From: Thunnus maccoyii
Taxonomy: Eukaryota; Chordata; Actinopteri; Scombriformes; Scombridae
NCBI RefSeq assembly: GCF_910596095.1
Contig: NC_056551.1
Span: 11,673,501 to 11,737,500, forward strand
Direction of reading: 5' to 3'
Length of the DNA stretch: 64,000 bases
The notes beneath the pieces were generated by a model that made no database searches, was not told the origin of the DNA, and worked only from the letters and a program-made list of their open reading frames with translations. Made by a program: the position numbers and the translations under genes. Shown here in pieces: positions 37,173-50,596 of the stretch (positions within the stretch are counted from its first letter, which is position 1; the number at the start of each line of letters is the position of its first letter).

Positions 37173-40100
37173 ACGATTGATTTTGATCAAAGCCTGAAGT
37201 TCTGAAGAAAACTATATTCATGATGTCAATATTCAACTTTGACTACTACTTTTAACACCCTAATCGTAATCGACATAAACTGATGTATGTACAAGGAATT
37301 TCAGATTCAGAAAATAAAACTGTAGTGATACTACTTGAAAGCACTTACAATTCTCAAAAACCATGTTACTTTTTTGGGGGGGGGATTAAACGATCAGTTG
37401 CTTTGAAAATGACAGTGTCAAACCGACCTAGACTGTTGCAACAAATAACACCATGGTTTAAAGATTTACCAATTTCCTTTTATTATTTAATGTCTTACGG
37501 CCTTTACAAACATTCTGAAGCAGCTGGACATTGTTTAAACCAACAGAACCAAATTTGTAATATAATGGAAATAGTATAATAATAGTGAAAACCCAAAAGC
37601 TTACAAATATGTCAGACAGAATATTGAGGAAATGTAAGAAATTATGCAAACGATATCTAGAATATTTCCACTTGATTGAATGATGCAACCATAAAAAACC
37701 TGGATTATATCGGGATTGAATGATTTCATTTACTGTAAACATCATAAAGCTTCCATTAGTGCTGAAACAAGGTGATGAAGTGTATATATGTGATAGATTT
37801 TTCCAACCTCAAATCTACTTACAGGGGAAATGAAAGGAAACTGTATTTTAAGGAGTGAAATCAAGACGCTCCAACACTCCCTTTTTATATCTCAACTATG
37901 AAGCCCTGCAGGCATGGAACAGTATTAAATACATGAATAAGACATTATGAAACAAATGATATAAATCTAAAATAAATACATAAATGAACCAATATACAGT
38001 GAAACAACTTAATAAATTGTTAAAAGTTACCCCATTATAATGAAATGTTATTCCATTAGTCTAATTTTCATGGTAACAGTTTTATTGGGCTTCATTTTTA
38101 TTCTTTACAGCAAATTTCCAAGCAATATTAGTAACTTCCAAAGGGAACAGCTCATGTCTGCCTGGCTCACAGCTTCACCAGCTAGAGGTCAGAGTTGCTC
38201 TGGAGCTGAGTTTGGGCACACGCCAAGTCGTGTCAGCCCCATCCATTCTGCTGGCTCAAGACCAAACACATCTGGGCCACTTTGATGTGATCCCTGTGAA
38301 ATGTATTTTGTCACCATGCAGGGCAGAAGTAAAGAGAAATCAGGACCATGGATGGGTGAGAACACTCTTTTCTCTTTCTCTAGTGACCCCAGCAATCATT
38401 TTCACTACACCGACCTGTATGCTACACTCACCACAGTAAGGTCTTTACATTTTTTCTGCTTCGGAGACACTGTGGAGATGGGACTCCAAATCATTTCCTA
38501 TAAACGAACCTCACCAGCTTTTCCAGTCTCATCTCTCCCCTTTTGCTATTTTTAAAGGTAAGCACCGCATCTTCAAATACCTTGTTCAACTGTCTGACCA
38601 CTTGTGTTCCTTGCCCTTACTCAAAGGAATGATGTCCACAAGAACCTGATTGTAACAAAAAATAAATAATTTTTTCCCCTTTAACATGCCAGGAAGCTTT
38701 GACACATCCATGCCCTCAATTATCCCTTTGTACCTCTATTTGTTTCCTGCCTGATCTCCTGTAGCCACTCCTTGTCATTTAAACTTTACACTGTGTTTTT
38801 CAGAGACAGCTGGAATTGTTTTCTCTTCTATTTAGAGCTTTTACTTGACAGTTTTCTTTTAACAAGAGGTGGCGAAATTGTCATGTAAATTCTGTAATAA
38901 AAATAGATTCACAAAGAGGCATTGTCTTTCAGAGTTTTGTTCAGACTTATAAGTGGGACCATCAGTTTTTGTAGACTAATGGAACCCCGAACATACATTT
39001 ATACCAATATCAATGTCACTTCTGCCCCAGAATGGCAGTTAAGAATAGCACAAAGAAGTTGTGTGCTATCAGGAGAATATCACATGTTGTTATGGGATAC
39101 AATGCATCGGGAAATTTTCAGGGGCCCTGAGTCTTTCTGTTTCCTTTCTACAGTGCCTGCACAACTCAAAAGTCTACATTACACATATCTAAGTTAATAC
39201 ATAAATACATAAAAAGTACAATTAAATGTATAAGAAGTCAAATTCCCATGGTAGGAATAAAGATTCTCTTCATTTTACTTGACCTAGCGTTTGCTTAAGG
39301 CTTAGGCTGTGATCCGATTTCTAGGTCCAATTTATATCCAGCGTTCATCCAGTTTGTTCAGTAACCTTTTGTACAAGGTTCTATATGTGATATGATTTAA
39401 TCATAGAGGCCCTGATGGGTGGAGGGTGCAACCCTCACTGTATCCTTCTCCTCTCTTAAACCCACTTTGATGCCCTAATGAATGCTGGAGGGGAAGTTGT
39501 TCACTCTATCATGAAGCCCATCTGCAGATGCTGCCCTTCTGTGCTGAACTGTGCTATTGTGATGCACATTTGAATATTTTTCAAATATGCTCTGCCTTTA
39601 CTCATTTTACCGTAAAGTCCAAACCTCCCACAAGATGTTATGCGATACAAAGCCGAAAGGCATTGGCAAGTACCACAAGTGCACGACGCCGGGGTCTCTT
39701 CTCTCCTCTTTGAATTTGATGCCAAAACATGTTTGTGTGCTTCAATATAAAATCCTGGAAAATATGCTATATCATTTTTTGCACTGTTCAGTGAACCTAA
39801 TTCTATACTGTAGTGCTGCTTCACCATAACATGTCATCTCATATTATTGTTAAGTGGGCAATAATGCATCCTGCTCTTCAAACTAAACTGAACAAACCCT
39901 CTTCTTTTATGCTAACCTCTATGGCTTCTATAAAATTCTCAATTTATTTTTTTCAGCTTTACACAACCAGTCCAGTCCATTGGTGAGATATCTGGAGGGG
40001 GGAGACATCCTTTTGCAATAAAAATGTTGAGTCACAATTTAGTTTTGGTGCAATTTCATAAGGGTTATTTTTCTTTTAAATGAATGTTTGTGAATGTTTG

Positions 40101-40791
40101 CCTGCTGAGTTGTATTCAACTTTACCTTGATACTATATGGGAGCATTTCTGAATACTGTTATCATTTCTTTATGTCTTAATATATCCTTGAGCAAAACTT
40201 TGGAAGATTATGCAAGTTACTGTTTTGCCTTGGAACAGGTCACAGATCACTGCAATTCAAAAATCCTTATGAAAAAACATTAGCTTATGGCCCCTTGGTG
40301 TCCTAGAACTGAAGTATGCAAACATCTACATTTCCGCATGGTGGTTTCGGACAGTAATGATTTCTTATTCCAAAGCTGATTTCAACCCAGTCACCCAAGG
40401 ACACTGTACACATCCTAATTAAAGGTCAACAAATATATACAAGCAGCAAGAAAACTGAAAAAAAGAAATGAAAAACACAAAAACAAGACAAGTGGATTCG
40501 TCAAGGATAGTCACATACATTTTATATATGCAGATTAAAAAGCTGGGGGAAAAGCTTATTTAAAAAGATGAGTTTTTAGTTATGTTTAAAAAAAAAAAAG
40601 CAACAGATTTGTATTGATGCAAGACCCAGAGGCGATCTCTGAAAACCCTGTCCCCCACAGAGGAGAGGCTTCAAGGGGAGAAGGAGAGCAAATGGGCAAC
40701 AGAGGAGCAATGACAAGGTAAATAGAGATGGAGAAAATTGAATGAGAATGCAAGGGCTAAGAATACAAAAACGTTTAAAGGCAACCGCAGA
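35831..40791. other. non-coding stretch
   Basis: No gene supportable. Contains the TC/CA microsatellite at 37107-37170 and a G-run at 37375-37383. Short open frames are not convincing. Confidence 0.5.
37107..37170. repeat. compound (TC)n(CA)n microsatellite
   Basis: About 17 TC units with one interruption followed directly by about 14 CA units. Confidence 0.95.
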
Positions 40792-41250
40792 GTTAAAGGA
40801 CAAGTCTTTCCTAAAACAATAGTCAGGTGCCCATATGAACATTTAAACAGGTTTTTCTTGCTGTAATCATTCCTCCTGTTCATAGTGGCCACATGAACAT
40901 GAGGAATGATTATGTGCTTACAATGTAAGTTAAGGGTACTTCCCTCTTTGTATCTCAACAGACAGTGTTTTCCTGTTCAGCTGCAGTGGAAAGATCATAA
41001 CAAAAAAGGAATTTGGCACTGAAAAGACTGTGACTGTGACTGTAACTAAAGATGTTGACTTGATTTGACTAATTTGGATGACTGAAGCCTCATATTAAAC
41101 CATAAAAACACTCTTGCACGGAAGGAGGACAGTGGATTTTGAGAGTGCTTTATAAAGGGATCCCTTAATGGTCAGTATGACCAGGAGGAACGATTACAGC
41201 AAAAACATGTGTCAATGTTCATTTGAAACACTGTGAACCTATCCTTTAAC
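40792..41250 (+). repeat. fold-back element family, copy C
   Basis: Shorter member of the palindromic family: left end GTTAAAGGACAAGTCTTTCC, right end GTGAACCTATCCTTTAAC, centre CTGTTCAGCTGCAGTGGAAA. Same orientation as the copy at 32 kb. Parts of both arms are deleted relative to that copy. Confidence 0.75.
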
Positions 41251-41587
41251 ATGTCATATGAAATAGCCAAAAAAAGAAAACTTTCAGGACAAAACCTGCA
41301 CAGGAAGGCAGACTGCACAATGTTTAATCGAATACACAGTTCTACAGAGGAGAATTTTTGGGATTTCGTGAGGCTTTACAAGGCAGCGTACAGTGGAGGA
41401 CAGTGATGGCTTGGCCACATGCTTGTGTTTAAATGTGGATTTTGCTAGTGCTAATTTTGCGAAGTTGCATGTGAACAAAAGCGCAAGGGAATTTCATGCA
41501 CGATGCAAACTTTCATTTACTTTAAGGACTAGAAAATACTTCAATTCTAAAGAAAATTCCTGAATTGTAAAGAAATACGGTAACATG

Positions 41588-41922
41588 CTGGGGCAGCTGT
41601 GGCTCAGGAGGTAGAACGGGTTGTCCACTAATCAGTTCGTTCCCCCGGCTCCTTCAATCAGCATGTCAAAGTGTCCTTGGGCAAGATACTGAACCCCAAA
41701 TTGCTCCCGGAGGCTGTGCCACTGGTGTGTGAGTGTGTGTGTGTGTGTGTGTGTGAATGGGCAATAGAACTCCTGATGAGCAGGTTGGCACCTTGCATTG
41801 CAGCCTCTGGCATCAGTGTATGAATGTGTGTGTGAATGGGTGAATGTTGGCATGTAGTGTGAAGCGCTTTGAGTAGTCGGAAGACTAGAAAGGCACTATA
41901 TAATTGCAGCTCATATACCATA
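41588..41922 (+). mobile_element. tRNA-derived SINE
   Basis: Starts with a tRNA-like promoter: A box in CAGCTGTGGCTCAGGAGGTA and a degenerate B box in AGTTCGTTCCCCCGG. A conserved body (AGTGTCCTTGGGCAAGATAC, ACTGAACCCCAAATTGCTCC) and a LINE-like 3' tail (AAGCGCTTTGAGTAGTCGGA, CACTATATAA) follow. An internal (TG)n expansion lies at 41725-41755. An antisense fragment of the same family is in gpn3 intron 3. The family name is not assigned. Confidence 0.8.
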
Positions 41923-42239
41923 ATTTCAGCTAAAATCAAAAAGCACTTATTACCTTAATACTAGTGCATTACTTAATACTCTAAACTTAGAAACATGGTT
42001 GTCAGATATAAGACAAAAGTAATTACATATATTATGCTTTGCACCACTGTAATTAAATGTTTTATTAAGAATGTATTGATGCATTTTACATCTGAAACAA
42101 AGCATGCAGGTAGACAAGTCCTTAAGTTAAAGCAAGCTCAAATAATAAGTGTTGCCAGTGAAGATAATTGCACAGGATACTGAATAAACTGTCTGATTAA
42201 ATCTCGCTCTTGTGTTTGTGTCAGTCTAAAGCAGGAAAC

Positions 42240-42480
42240 CTGTTTCATCTTCCTCCCCCAAGAGCCTCTATTTACTATTCAGCAGGATGCTCCTTGTAAT
42301 GAATGGGACTCTTAATTGCTCCAAATCCTCCAGAGCCAAATGAATCATAAAATACACCCATATGTGATTGTGTCACCACTGTGCTGACTAAACAATAGGC
42401 TGGCTTGGCTGCATTTTTGTCATGGTGACATGGTGAGTGGTTGCATAGTAACTTGTTAGCTAATGAGCTGAAGGTGCCTC
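42240..42480. promoter_or_regulatory. candidate conserved non-coding element
   Basis: Repeat-free complex sequence with AATTGC, TGAATCAT, AACAATAG and TGACATGG-type motifs and no open frame. Called on texture only. Confidence 0.2.
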
Positions 42481-44100
42481 TTCAGTACACAGATACAGGA
42501 CTGCGACTGTTTTTCTAGGTCGAGCCATTAGGTATTTATCCTGGTTGGATACAGGACGTTTAAGCTGACAATAATTTAACTTTCAAAAGTTAATATAAGC
42601 AAAGCAATAGCTTCTTTTACTCCCAAAAATCAGAAAAAACATCTCAGGCTTCTTTTTTAATATTTCTTAGCTCATTAACTGGATATTAAACTAGCTTACA
42701 TCTAATATTTGACACCTAAACACTAGTGCAGTACTTCTTGAAGATGTTTCCTCTTATTCTAACCGTGACAAAACTACTCCTAAAAGCAAGTGCAGATGCA
42801 TATTTTTTGCCCATCAAGCATGACTGTATCAAAAGTAATTTACATTTGTATCTGGCGTGATGAGAGACACACTTAAAATCCATTACTACAATGGAAAATC
42901 CCTGCTCATCCTCTTTTCCATCAGCCCAGCAAAACAAGAAAGATATATACTACTATTATGAAGGTAAACCTTGATGATTGTACATAGTCATTGGTTGAAG
43001 GATAGTGAGCTCCTGGCGAATGTGATTAGCTGGAGGCTTTATTACCCTCCGTAAAACACTCCAGACTTTAATGTGCAATAGAGCTCTTCTTTCTTTATGC
43101 TGCTGCAGTGCGCCCTGTTCTCTTTTCATTACAAACATGCTGGTCCTGCAGTTGAACACCTCTCTAACCTCATCTTGAACGGCCCCTCCGCCTGCTTGAG
43201 TTTAACAGGATTTAAGCACTTTCATATGTCACTATGACATATTCGGGGACTGGAGGGTAAACACTATGGCAGGCCATTGCTTCCACAGTTCAACATTTCA
43301 CCTGATACCACTTGATGTGATTAGTGCGGTGGACAGCGGGAGCCTGTCTTGACAAACTGACAGAATCATGCCGACACTGCTTTTTTTTCACCAATAACAT
43401 CTCCTTTTGAGCGTATTTGTGGTTCAGGACACATTTTGTATCTCAAAGATTGTTTCCGCTGTCATGTTGTGGTGTCAGCAGCATAAAGAACGGTAATACA
43501 TTTTCAGACCTGGTTGTTCCCATGTTCCCAAGCATCTGCCATGGGACTAGAAATTATTTTACCATTTATACGTTTCATTAACATGCATCTCAGGTGACCA
43601 CATACCAAAAAAAAAAGAAGTAACTGTAAGTGCACCCTTGACACAGACTGTGATCCCACTTTACAAATGACCAGGTGCTCAGAGAAGTGCCATGGCAACA
43701 ATGAATACAAGTGTACATGCAAAGTATGCTGTCAGTCCAGGTTCAGCAGCAACATAAACATTTCACTGACCTTCTGTGTTGTTGTCTTCAGTGTTTCATT
43801 TGTCTGAGAGAGCCTCCTCCACTACAAGAAGTAAGAAAAAAGTGAAATGCCCACTCAAGGACTCATCTGCCAAAACAGAACTGTGAACAACACAGCTTCA
43901 TGGATTGTTACTACAGTATCTTACGGTATCTTTCCATGGCCATGCACACAAATTAGTAGAGAATGGGATGCCGCTTAAGTTGTGCGTGGTTGTCAACACA
44001 GGAGATGCGTGATGATGATAGGTCCAGTTGGGCCTTGAATGATTTCACATGGATGTGAGGCATCACCATGACCACCGTTTTATAGAAAAGAGAGAGAAAT

Positions 44101-44540
44101 AGGCTGCATCTGAAACCAATAGTACGTGAATTGAATACTGTTTTCAGAGAAATATTACAGTATGAAAGCAGTGGACACTACGCCGGCATAAACATCCCAC
44201 AATGCAATGCAGTAGTGATGACGACAACAATTACATAACAGATAATGACGGACAGTGACCAAGGCAGCTCTGGTGTAATGTCAGTAATGCTTAAATTCAA
44301 GTAATGTTTCACTGTGCTAGGTGTAATATATTTTTTAAATTAATTCAGACTTTATGGTTGGCACAGGTTGGCACAGGTTACCATGGTTATGCATCTCCAA
44401 CCAGCAAGGAGGCTATCAGGAAGTGACGTGATAATTACAGCTAAGTGCGTCCAAAAAGATACAAACTACTGCTTATTCACACAAAAGTATGTTGAACAAT
44501 AGTCAAGTAAGTACTGCATAGTATGTGATTTCGGCAGCAA
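44101..44540. repeat. decayed inverted-repeat element
   Basis: Left side GGCTGCATCTGAAACCAATA and right side GTATGTGATTTCGGCAGC are approximate inverted complements. The interior includes CATCCCACAATGCAATGCAG and AGTACTGCATAGTATGTGAT, phrases typical of a fish DNA-transposon-derived repeat whose intact ends read GGCTGCGTCCGAAA. Heavily eroded. Confidence 0.45.
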
Positions 44541-44590
44541 TAGAATAGAATGGAATAGAATGGAATAGAATAGAAAAAAATAGAATAAAA
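44540..44590. repeat. AATAG pentanucleotide tract
   Basis: Imperfect tandem units of AATAG/GAATG at the edge of the preceding decayed element. Confidence 0.85.
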
Positions 44591-46948
44591 TTCTTGTAAC
44601 TGTCCCCACAAATGAATCCTTTTAGCACACCATGCATGCATGCATTTTAATCATGGCTGGCCCAGGAAACAAAGTGCTCCTTGTAATATCAGAGATAATG
44701 TTTACCAATTAAGACTGAAGATAAAAAGTAATTGAAAAGGTAATTGATTCAATTTTTGGAAGTGTATCCTTGATTTGCACAGGAGGTTACAGGCAAAATG
44801 CGGTTAACCTCCTAAATGACTCTGAGTGGATAACAGAGCCCTTCAGTACTAGAGGTAAATGGGCTGCAGGGCAATCTGTTGCTGTCTATCCCACTTAGCT
44901 AGGGACCGCAATGGGGGGCAGCTGATGTTTGATGGTGCTGCAAAAGGTGGCATTACAGACATACCGAAGGGGCTGTAGTCACCTGGGCAAATACAGTGCT
45001 ACTCTCCATGTCACAAGTCTGAAAAAGGAACTATCTTGGCTCTCGGACCACCACCACCACCACCGACACTAGCAGAAATGTTCTTGTTGATCCATTATCA
45101 GATATGACAGCTGTTCTTTTTTCCTATGTTCCCATGCTGTGCAAATCACATGTGTGATCAGAAAACAATCAGCTTTTCTTCCTGTGCAGAGAACAGGCAC
45201 CTCCATGATTCTGTTGGTTTGTTGAAGCATTATTTACATACTGTACATTCCAGGTACCAGTCCAACCCTTGTTCTCACAATAACATTTTCAGTGTGTCTA
45301 ACTTTCTTTGCATGCAAATCAAACAGATGATTATCCCCTCCTGCCTGATACTATAAAATGTAAGTTTCTTTTTATGACTCTGTGAATGACTTCACGACAA
45401 TGATTCATAAAGCACCTTTTAATTGAAGCCAACTGTTAGTCTCAAGGTGTATGGAACCGGTCTGGAGATGTAATTTAATGGCTGGAAGATTATACTTTAA
45501 TTCAAAGGTGATGAGTGCTTTGTGCCTAAAAATGAAACCCTTGCTAGTCTGGTTAATTAATGCAGTTTTTCTTTAATTTCTTTAGACAGAGCTCCGGTAA
45601 ATATACATTAATTAAACTCCAATGTGAAGAAATACTTTTTGGAGATTTCATTATGGAAGTCATCAAATTTCATATTATGTTGTTCTTTGTTAATTATTTA
45701 GCTGTATATCAGAGTTCTGCATGAACCTTTGGGAGCATGTGGGAAAACAATAAAATCAGTGGTAATAATTATGTTATTGCTCCACAATAACCAATTCCAG
45801 AGTAATCTATAACATAATAGACAGGCTTTCCATCTAAAGGCTGCTACTTTTAATAGTAAGCTACTTCAGTTCAGATGTCCAGTTGTTTATATCGTGAGAG
45901 GAACATCTAAATATTATGTTTAATGATCCACTCAGGCTCAACCAGTAGCTCACCTACCTCCCATCTCTGTTTCACTAATCAATATGACAAACAGCGAGTT
46001 GAACTGACCTTTTGATGCTCATTATCCATCAGAAGAAATCAGATTGCTGCAGCTATACAATTTTGTAAATAAAACTCCAACCTAACCTAAAAAAAAAACA
46101 CTGTCAACTGCTACAAGTCCGGGTTTTCGTGCAACATGAGCGTACCATGTTGTGTAATTAGGTCAGAGACATTGGAATTCCACATGAATATATCATGCAC
46201 ATTTCCAGGTCTATATCTTTATTCTGGGGCTCTAATGGAATATCTTTGCATGATTTACAGTTCAAGAAACTCCTTATTCGTCTTATATTGGTCCTTTACG
46301 CAATCCCTCAGTTCAGCTTCTGTCTGAAACAAGCGTTTTAGCTCCTGTCTCTTTAAAGCTAACAATAGTAGTTGCATTTCCATTCTTTTTCTTGTTCTTT
46401 ACTCAAAATGGAAACTTCACAAATACATCCGTACATGTTTGAGCCTGAATCTGATCTGAAATATACAAGTGGACAATGTGAACAACCCGTGGAACAACCT
46501 TAGCAAAAAGATTACAGAACAGACGGCCATTTGTGGGCATGTGCAAACAATCTGATGTCATCATGAAGAGGAAGTAGAGGTAACATTGCAAATGAAACGC
46601 TCTTTTGACTCTCAGGGAGCATTTTTACATACGTTCACCTCAAGTTGTGGAATTTTGACCATGTTTAACACAGACATCCAACATCCTAACAGTATAAAAG
46701 ATAACTGAAAATCACAAAATGCATGATGTTTCCTCTTTAATAAGCAGTGGCATGCCTGTGGGGCAGTCATCACAAACTCATGTTATGCAGCCAAACACTG
46801 TTTGAACACACAGTACTCATAGTGTAGTCATAGTGGATATCCAGAAGTTTCCAAAGATACCAGCTATGTCAGGCTGAATTTTTGGGGAAATGCAATATTT
46901 TTTACTTGAGGGAATGACACATCTATAAAAATCACAGTGTTTTGAGTT

Positions 46949-47515
46949 TAAAGGAGGGAGCAAATTACTCCCATTCTTGCCTCCCTACACTGGCTGCCTG
47001 TTAGCAACAGAATTGATTTTAAAATCCTGGTGTTTGTTTACAAGGTGTTAAATGCTTTTGCCCCCTCTTGCATTACAGAACTCTGGTTCCCATATCACAC
47101 TGTCAGAAAACTGAGATCATCTGACCAAAGACTTCTGTCTGTCCTGAGATCCAGGACAAAGTGTTATGGGGACAGAGCTTTCTCTGTCGCTGCCCCAAAA
47201 CTATGGAAAAGTCTTCCTCCCATCACGCATACTCCCTTAGCTTTTAACTGTGACTAACTAAATCCAGCTCAGATATTTCTCCTGAAATCTCTGTAGGTCT
47301 GTGTTGCCTCTATGGGCTCTGTGTGATCATGTGCTTTTACTAGTATTATTATTACTGATATTATTATTGTTATTGTTATTATTATTATCATTTTTATCAT
47401 TTTCCCCCTTCTTCTGTTTTTATCTCCCTCTGTGTGTGCTGTGAAGAACTTTGGGTCAACTGTGTTGTGTGGAAAGTGCTATATGAATTAAGTTGATTTG
47501 ATTTGATTTGACACA
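46949..47515 (+). mobile_element. LINE 3' end (CR1/L2/Rex-like)
   Basis: Plus-strand reverse-transcriptase C-terminal remnant. The frame at 47030-47257 reads MFVYKVLNAFAPSCITELWF followed by LRSSDQRLLSVLRSRTK and GDRAFSVAAPKLWKSLPP, hallmark pieces of the ORF2 C-terminus in CR1/L2-type elements. It is followed by an ATT-rich tract and a 3' tail (AAAGTGCTATATGAATTAAG) ending in GATTT repeats at 47495-47512. It is strongly 5'-truncated. Confidence 0.85.
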
Positions 47516-49133
47516 GTGGAAACATTATGACACACAAACAAAGATTAGCTTTAATTAAGATTTGGGACTATTTGATACAGAATAAACTATATATATGTAG
47601 CTGTCAGACAGTGTGGACTAAGATGGTTTTGACAACTTTTAAAGCTCCTGTAAGACCTTTGAAATACACAAAGAAATTGCTCAGTGTTCATTCAGTTAAT
47701 GATCAGTGGCCTGACCATAAACAAGTGGATTGACTGAGTTGTGATTGACTGAGCATTCAGTAAAGTGAGAAGATGAATAAAAAACTGTACAGGGATGGAG
47801 AGCAGTAATCACCATTGCTAGAATTAAGATAGATATTATTATATAACTGCATCAAATTCAGATACAGTGTGTTTAACTTCAAATTGCACAAGTTCTTCTC
47901 ATAGACTGTTGTACTACACAGAATTAGCATGTTACATACAGTTGATTAGTCCTGAAATGCTATCCAAGGCAAAACTTCATTGCTGCCCACAGTGCATCAA
48001 ATGTGGTCGACCTATTAACTACACTGATCGCATTGTGAGCATAAAGTAAGGTATGTACGTTTTTATTCAGGAATGGTAGTTTTTTTTATTTGTTTGTGTA
48101 TTTTTTTAGATATAATTAGTTATATTGGTGCACATTACATCATTAAATCTAGCAGCTGTATTGCAGGTCATGCAAGTAGAAGCCGCCGTATCAAATTGGC
48201 CAATCACTCAGTATTACCTACTGTACCGTGTGTAATGGCAGCTGATGACAATTCAGCCTTGAACTGAGCTCTTTCCACTGACTGACTGTTGTTGGTAATG
48301 GCTGATGGAACAGTGCAGTGGGCAAGTAAAGACCATGGCAGGTTACACATCATTCTCCCCTTTTGGTGGAAAGGTCTCTCTTGGAGACTGATAAATGTTA
48401 ATTACACCAGCCTGACATCAGCTGGAGAACGCAGCCCAGGCAGCAAGAAGAGGGCCTGATGATGGAGAATGAGAGATTACTCAGCTGTTGTTTTGCAATT
48501 GTGCTTATGTTTTAGTTTGTATATTCATGTACACGTGTTTGTGATTGTGATTTTCGTTATCATTTTGACTGGGACTAAAGTCATTGAATCAATAGTGCTA
48601 GACCTGCTGTATCTAGCTATCTGTCATCAGTCTGTTTAAGTACTGACCCTTCTGTTATTTTACAATCATGGTTTTCCTTCTGTCAATTTTTCTCCAAGTA
48701 TTTTGTCTCCAAGTTGTGGTTTGTCATCCCTCATGTGTCCCATCAAAGGATTGATAATAAAAAAAAACTGCAGCAGTAGTTTGTCAGGGGACATTCACCA
48801 CAAACCCGCAAAAATCAAACACTTTAAAAATTAATGGAGAGAGCGTGGACAGGAGAACAAAAGAGGTTTCTATTTGGGGTAGCAGCATATCCTCCATACA
48901 TTTGTCCCTATTAATCAATATAGATCAGCTAACAGCCTTCCTCCCAGTCTGCCCGATGGCTGTGGCAAGGATGTGATACAGCTAATCAATACTTCAGTGA
49001 TTTTGCCTGGAAGAGAACACATGCTCTGTGTGTGAACCAGCTGATGTATCCTCAAGAAATACTAATCAGAGATAAGCTGGACTCACAGGAGGAGGAATCT
49101 TTTCTTCAAGTTATCTCAATCGGATGCAGTCAG

Positions 49134-49185
<52 letters not shown>

Positions 49186-50270
49186 TGAGAAAGACAGAGA
49201 GACAATTAGAGAGGAACAGACAGACAGTGGACAGAAACATAGATGAGTTATCATTAGACATATATGGTTGTTTATGGAAATTACCATCAGGGCTAAATTG
49301 ATGTCAGAGATATTGAGACCAATTTTGGCAAAATGTGTTTATGGTGCCAATCAGGTTTTCATCTGGACAAAACAAGTGTCATGTATATGACTATAACAGC
49401 TGAGACAGAAGCAAAAAATGCACAGACGTGAATCAAAATGGAGTCTGTTATTTTCTATACCAGAACACTTCATAGTGTATTATCACACCTATACCATGGC
49501 CACTTACTTCAGGTAAAAAGAAAGGTATGCGTTCAAGTTGTTATCCTTTTTTTGTGTGTGTTTTGTGTGTATATAGTCAGTTAAACCCATGGATAGGAAG
49601 CCCATTTCACCATTGAACATGGAACTTTGGTGATTGAATCATCACTGCCCATGAGGGTAACACTTTATGATACAGCCTGGGATTTACGGTGTAATTTTGT
49701 TGCACTGTATTTATCAGGTACCAAAAAATACATAAGGCTGGTGTACACTCAGCCAGAACTGCTTGTCAGATGGTTGAATAGCTTCAGAATCCCTCCCCCT
49801 ACGCCTTTCTAGTGTCAGATCAGAGGGAACTGTGTCTGGAAATTTCTATAACTTTCTGAAACAGACAATTTGACACTCACAACCACTTTACTCTGTGATT
49901 GGCTAGTCGTGCAGAGATGAGAAAGGAACCAATGTTTGAACTTCTGTCTCAAGCCACTTTTTCTCATTCTTTACACAACTGTTTCTGTCACTGTCTGTTT
50001 TAACAACCAAGTGCATCACTATGAATGCCTGCAAGTGCACCTGGCTTTTAAAGGGAATGGGAGATGACACATTGATTGGTTTATTGCATTTTACACCCAA
50101 AACACACACATGATTAATTAAGAGACTAAGGACAACCCTTTTGAACCATGCGCCTGGCACTGCAACCATTTTTTCTGCTGTTAACTAGCGAAAATGGATT
50201 TGGACATACCCTAAATGGACTTGCGCCATGCACTTCAGACTGTGTGTTTAGATTGTTAAAATAGGGCCCA
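47516..50270. other. non-coding stretch
   Basis: No gene supportable. Contains the (TG)n/(GA)n array at 49136-49190. Repeat-poor sequence lies around 48890-49020. Confidence 0.5.
49136..49175. repeat. (TG)n microsatellite
   Basis: About 20 TG units followed by a short GA-rich segment. It is responsible for the Cys-Val run in the overlapping open frame. Confidence 0.95.
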
Positions 50271-50596
50271 AAGTCTTTTTAGTGACCAATTCCCTCTTTT
50301 TGCTACAATCCCTCCACTGCAGCTGAACAGGAAAACACTGTCTGTTGAGACACAAAGAGGAATTTTTTTTACTACAAACTGTAACTGTGGAAGATATCCA
50401 CTTCAGTAACTCAGACTGCTGAATTGTGTTTTTTCTCCCCCATTGTACATTGCAAGTGCATTTGGAGGGGATCTTCTAAGGGTCAGTATGAACAGGAGAG
50501 ATGATTACAGCCAGCAAAACCTGTTTCAGGTTCATTTGGGCACCTGACTATTGTCTTAAGAGAGACTGGAAAAATTGTGAACATATCCTTTAAATG
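50271..50596 (-). repeat. fold-back element family, copy D (partial)
   Basis: Begins inside the family's centre (GACCAATTCCCTCTTTTTGC, CCACTGCAGCTGAACAGGAA) and ends with the outer terminus GTGAACATATCCTTTAA. Opposite orientation to the copies at 32 and 41 kb. Missing one arm. Confidence 0.75.

Larger units (their letters stand above)
41923..46948. other. non-coding stretch
   Basis: No gene seen. It includes repeat-like sequence at 44101-44540, an AATAG-type tract at 44540-44590, a CCA run at 45049-45064 and motif-rich, repeat-poor segments at about 42240-42480 and 45420-45800 that might be conserved non-coding elements. Confidence 0.5.

Noticed and set aside
41590-41665. Possible functional tRNA gene at the SINE head
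   Set aside because: The B box is degenerate and no complete cloverleaf can be drawn; it is the tRNA-like promoter of a SINE.
45049-45064. CCA-repeat tract as a coding polyproline region
   Set aside because: Short, no open frame around it with any domain.
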